NCBI GenBank assembly: GCA_902778255.1
Contig: CACYXD010000005.1
Coordinates: 179,585-243,584 of the forward strand
Source of the DNA: an uncultured Prevotellaceae bacterium
Lineage (GTDB): Bacteria > Bacteroidota > Bacteroidia > Bacteroidales > Bacteroidaceae
Length of the DNA: 64,000 bases
Direction: 5' to 3'
How positions within the stretch are numbered: position 1 is the stretch's first letter; each line of letters begins with the position of its first letter. Position numbers and translations under genes: made by a program. The notes below the pieces were generated by a model. It was not told the origin of the DNA. It did not search any database and saw nothing but the letters and a program-made list of their open reading frames with translations. Below, one piece after another: positions 63,331-64,000 of the stretch.

Positions 63331-63598
63331 TTATATTGGCCTTCCCCTTTTACTGCCTTCTGGGTCTGGATGAACTTCAATCTTTGTATAGGTCTCATAT
63401 TCTCTCCAAGTATCCCTTATCCTATGTTTCTCTTCATAATACTCATCTAAGAGTTTATCAACCTCTTCCATACTGATCCACGGCTTGTAAGCCAATAGCC
63501 ACGCGCCAAGCTTCAGCCCTCTCTTTTTTCTGAGGATCACCCTGACGGATATACTCGTCAAAGTTTAAGTATAGATCCTTGTCGTTTTTTTCGCTCAT
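63331..63598 (-). pseudogene. VbhA-type antitoxin remnant, frameshifted
   Basis: The 5' part (63458-63598) reads MSEKNDKDLYLNFDEYIRQG, then DPQKKERAEAWRVAIGLQAVD, the characteristic start of VbhA-family antitoxins that inhibit Fic toxins, but it stops after QYGRG. The 3' part in another frame continues as ISMEEVDKLLDEYYEEKHRI to a stop at 63331. The stretch normally joining the two (about 20 residues, GLK...HIEGE) is missing, so a deletion with frameshift broke the gene. No Fic domain follows; the helicase gene is next on this strand. Confidence 0.65.
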
Positions 63599-63774
63599 AT
63601 TACGACTAACTTTATTCTTATAATGTTAAAATCTTTGCATTGTTATCGTGACAGGTCCCGGCGCGAACAAATGTTTGTAATGCCGATGGTCATCATGTCT
63701 ATTAGTATACATTGTTCAATTCGTCATTCACTTTGAAATCATCTTGATAATCATCATATTATAACACTTTACGT

Positions 63775-64000
63775 TTATTGGGTACACTGTGACAATTTTT
63801 GAATTATCGCAAGTTCCCTTGGATCCACATATCCGTCACATTCTGCCATGCGTACAAAAAGCATATTGGCATATTTTTTTGTTTCAGGCGAAAGAATTCG
63901 ATACTCCTTGCACAACTCGTCAAATGACAAATCATCCATATGATCAAATTCGTTTATTTCTAATTGAAATTTCTCAAAGACATTATCGAGAAAAGTGATT
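63775..64000 (-). CDS. TerB-like protein, C-terminal part (5' end outside window)
   Basis: The frame is open from the right edge to a TAA at 63775-63777, 74 residues visible. The end reads KKYANMLFVRMAECDGYVDPRELAIIQKLSQ, matching the tellurite-resistance TerB motif (a small helical domain with an acidic DG.(V/I)D..E metal-type site). The upstream part (NEFDHMDDLSFDELCKEYRIL) is not recognised. TerB domains occur in stress and defence gene sets, but with only the tail visible the role is open. Confidence 0.55.
   Translation of the reverse strand, partial: ITFLDNVFEKFQLEINEFDHMDDLSFDELCKEYRILSPETKKYANMLFVRMAECDGYVDPRELAIIQKLSQCTQ

Noticed and set aside
63789-63998. Plus-strand frame at the right edge
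   Set aside because: The minus strand carries a clear TerB-like reading frame over the same bases.

Overview
The window reads as chromosomal DNA of a Bacteroidales bacterium, most likely a Prevotella-type organism. The evidence is the promoter style (a -7 box of the form TAnnTTTG with a TTG/TTTG about 19-21 bp upstream, and almost no Shine-Dalgarno sequences), secreted proteins ending in type IX secretion (T9SS) type-A-like tails, lipoproteins, and lineage families such as DUF5687, DUF5606 and a YbbR-YajC-NusB operon. No rRNA, tRNA or CRISPR array was found.

Positions 1 to about 54,300 are ordinary core genome: the end of ftsK, lolA and a DUF5687 membrane protein; a pectate lyase; the minus-strand operon nusB-yajC-ybbR-coaE-DUF5606; rplY-pth-hslR; queF; an oxaloacetate decarboxylase-type carboxyltransferase; two ABC-F proteins; a CotH protein; a phosphopantetheinyl transferase with an RluA-type pseudouridine synthase and a 50-residue membrane protein; menA; an M6 protease; an AmmeMemoRadiSam pair; a C69 peptidase; truA, rsmG and panB; a kinase-less propeller/AraC regulator; ribE and serS; a fused ferredoxin-reductase/GltD-like flavoprotein; a TtcA-like protein and mnmE.

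From about 54,350 to the right edge lies an integrative mobile element next to mnmE. It carries a multi-HTH protein (frameshifted at its end), a tyrosine recombinase, a small HTH protein, a virulence-E-like primase-helicase, a small probable DNA-binding protein, two ~100-bp structured repeats, a large SF1 helicase with a DUF2726 nuclease-like tail, a broken VbhA-type antitoxin and the C-terminus of a TerB-like protein. No relaxase is visible, so the element is mobilizable at most, degraded, or continues beyond the window.

Three patterns stand out. (1) Sequence-unrelated tandem arrays all share a 7-bp period; five of them sit 5-10 bp upstream of a -7 box, and two lie inside coding regions. (2) The duplicated structured element at 60,130-60,347 shows compensatory differences between its copies. 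(3) Several conserved proteins have lost or changed expected active-site features: the second half of a YbiT-type ABC-F protein, the biotin domain of the carboxyltransferase, an internal segment of Pth, and the G4 motif of MnmE.
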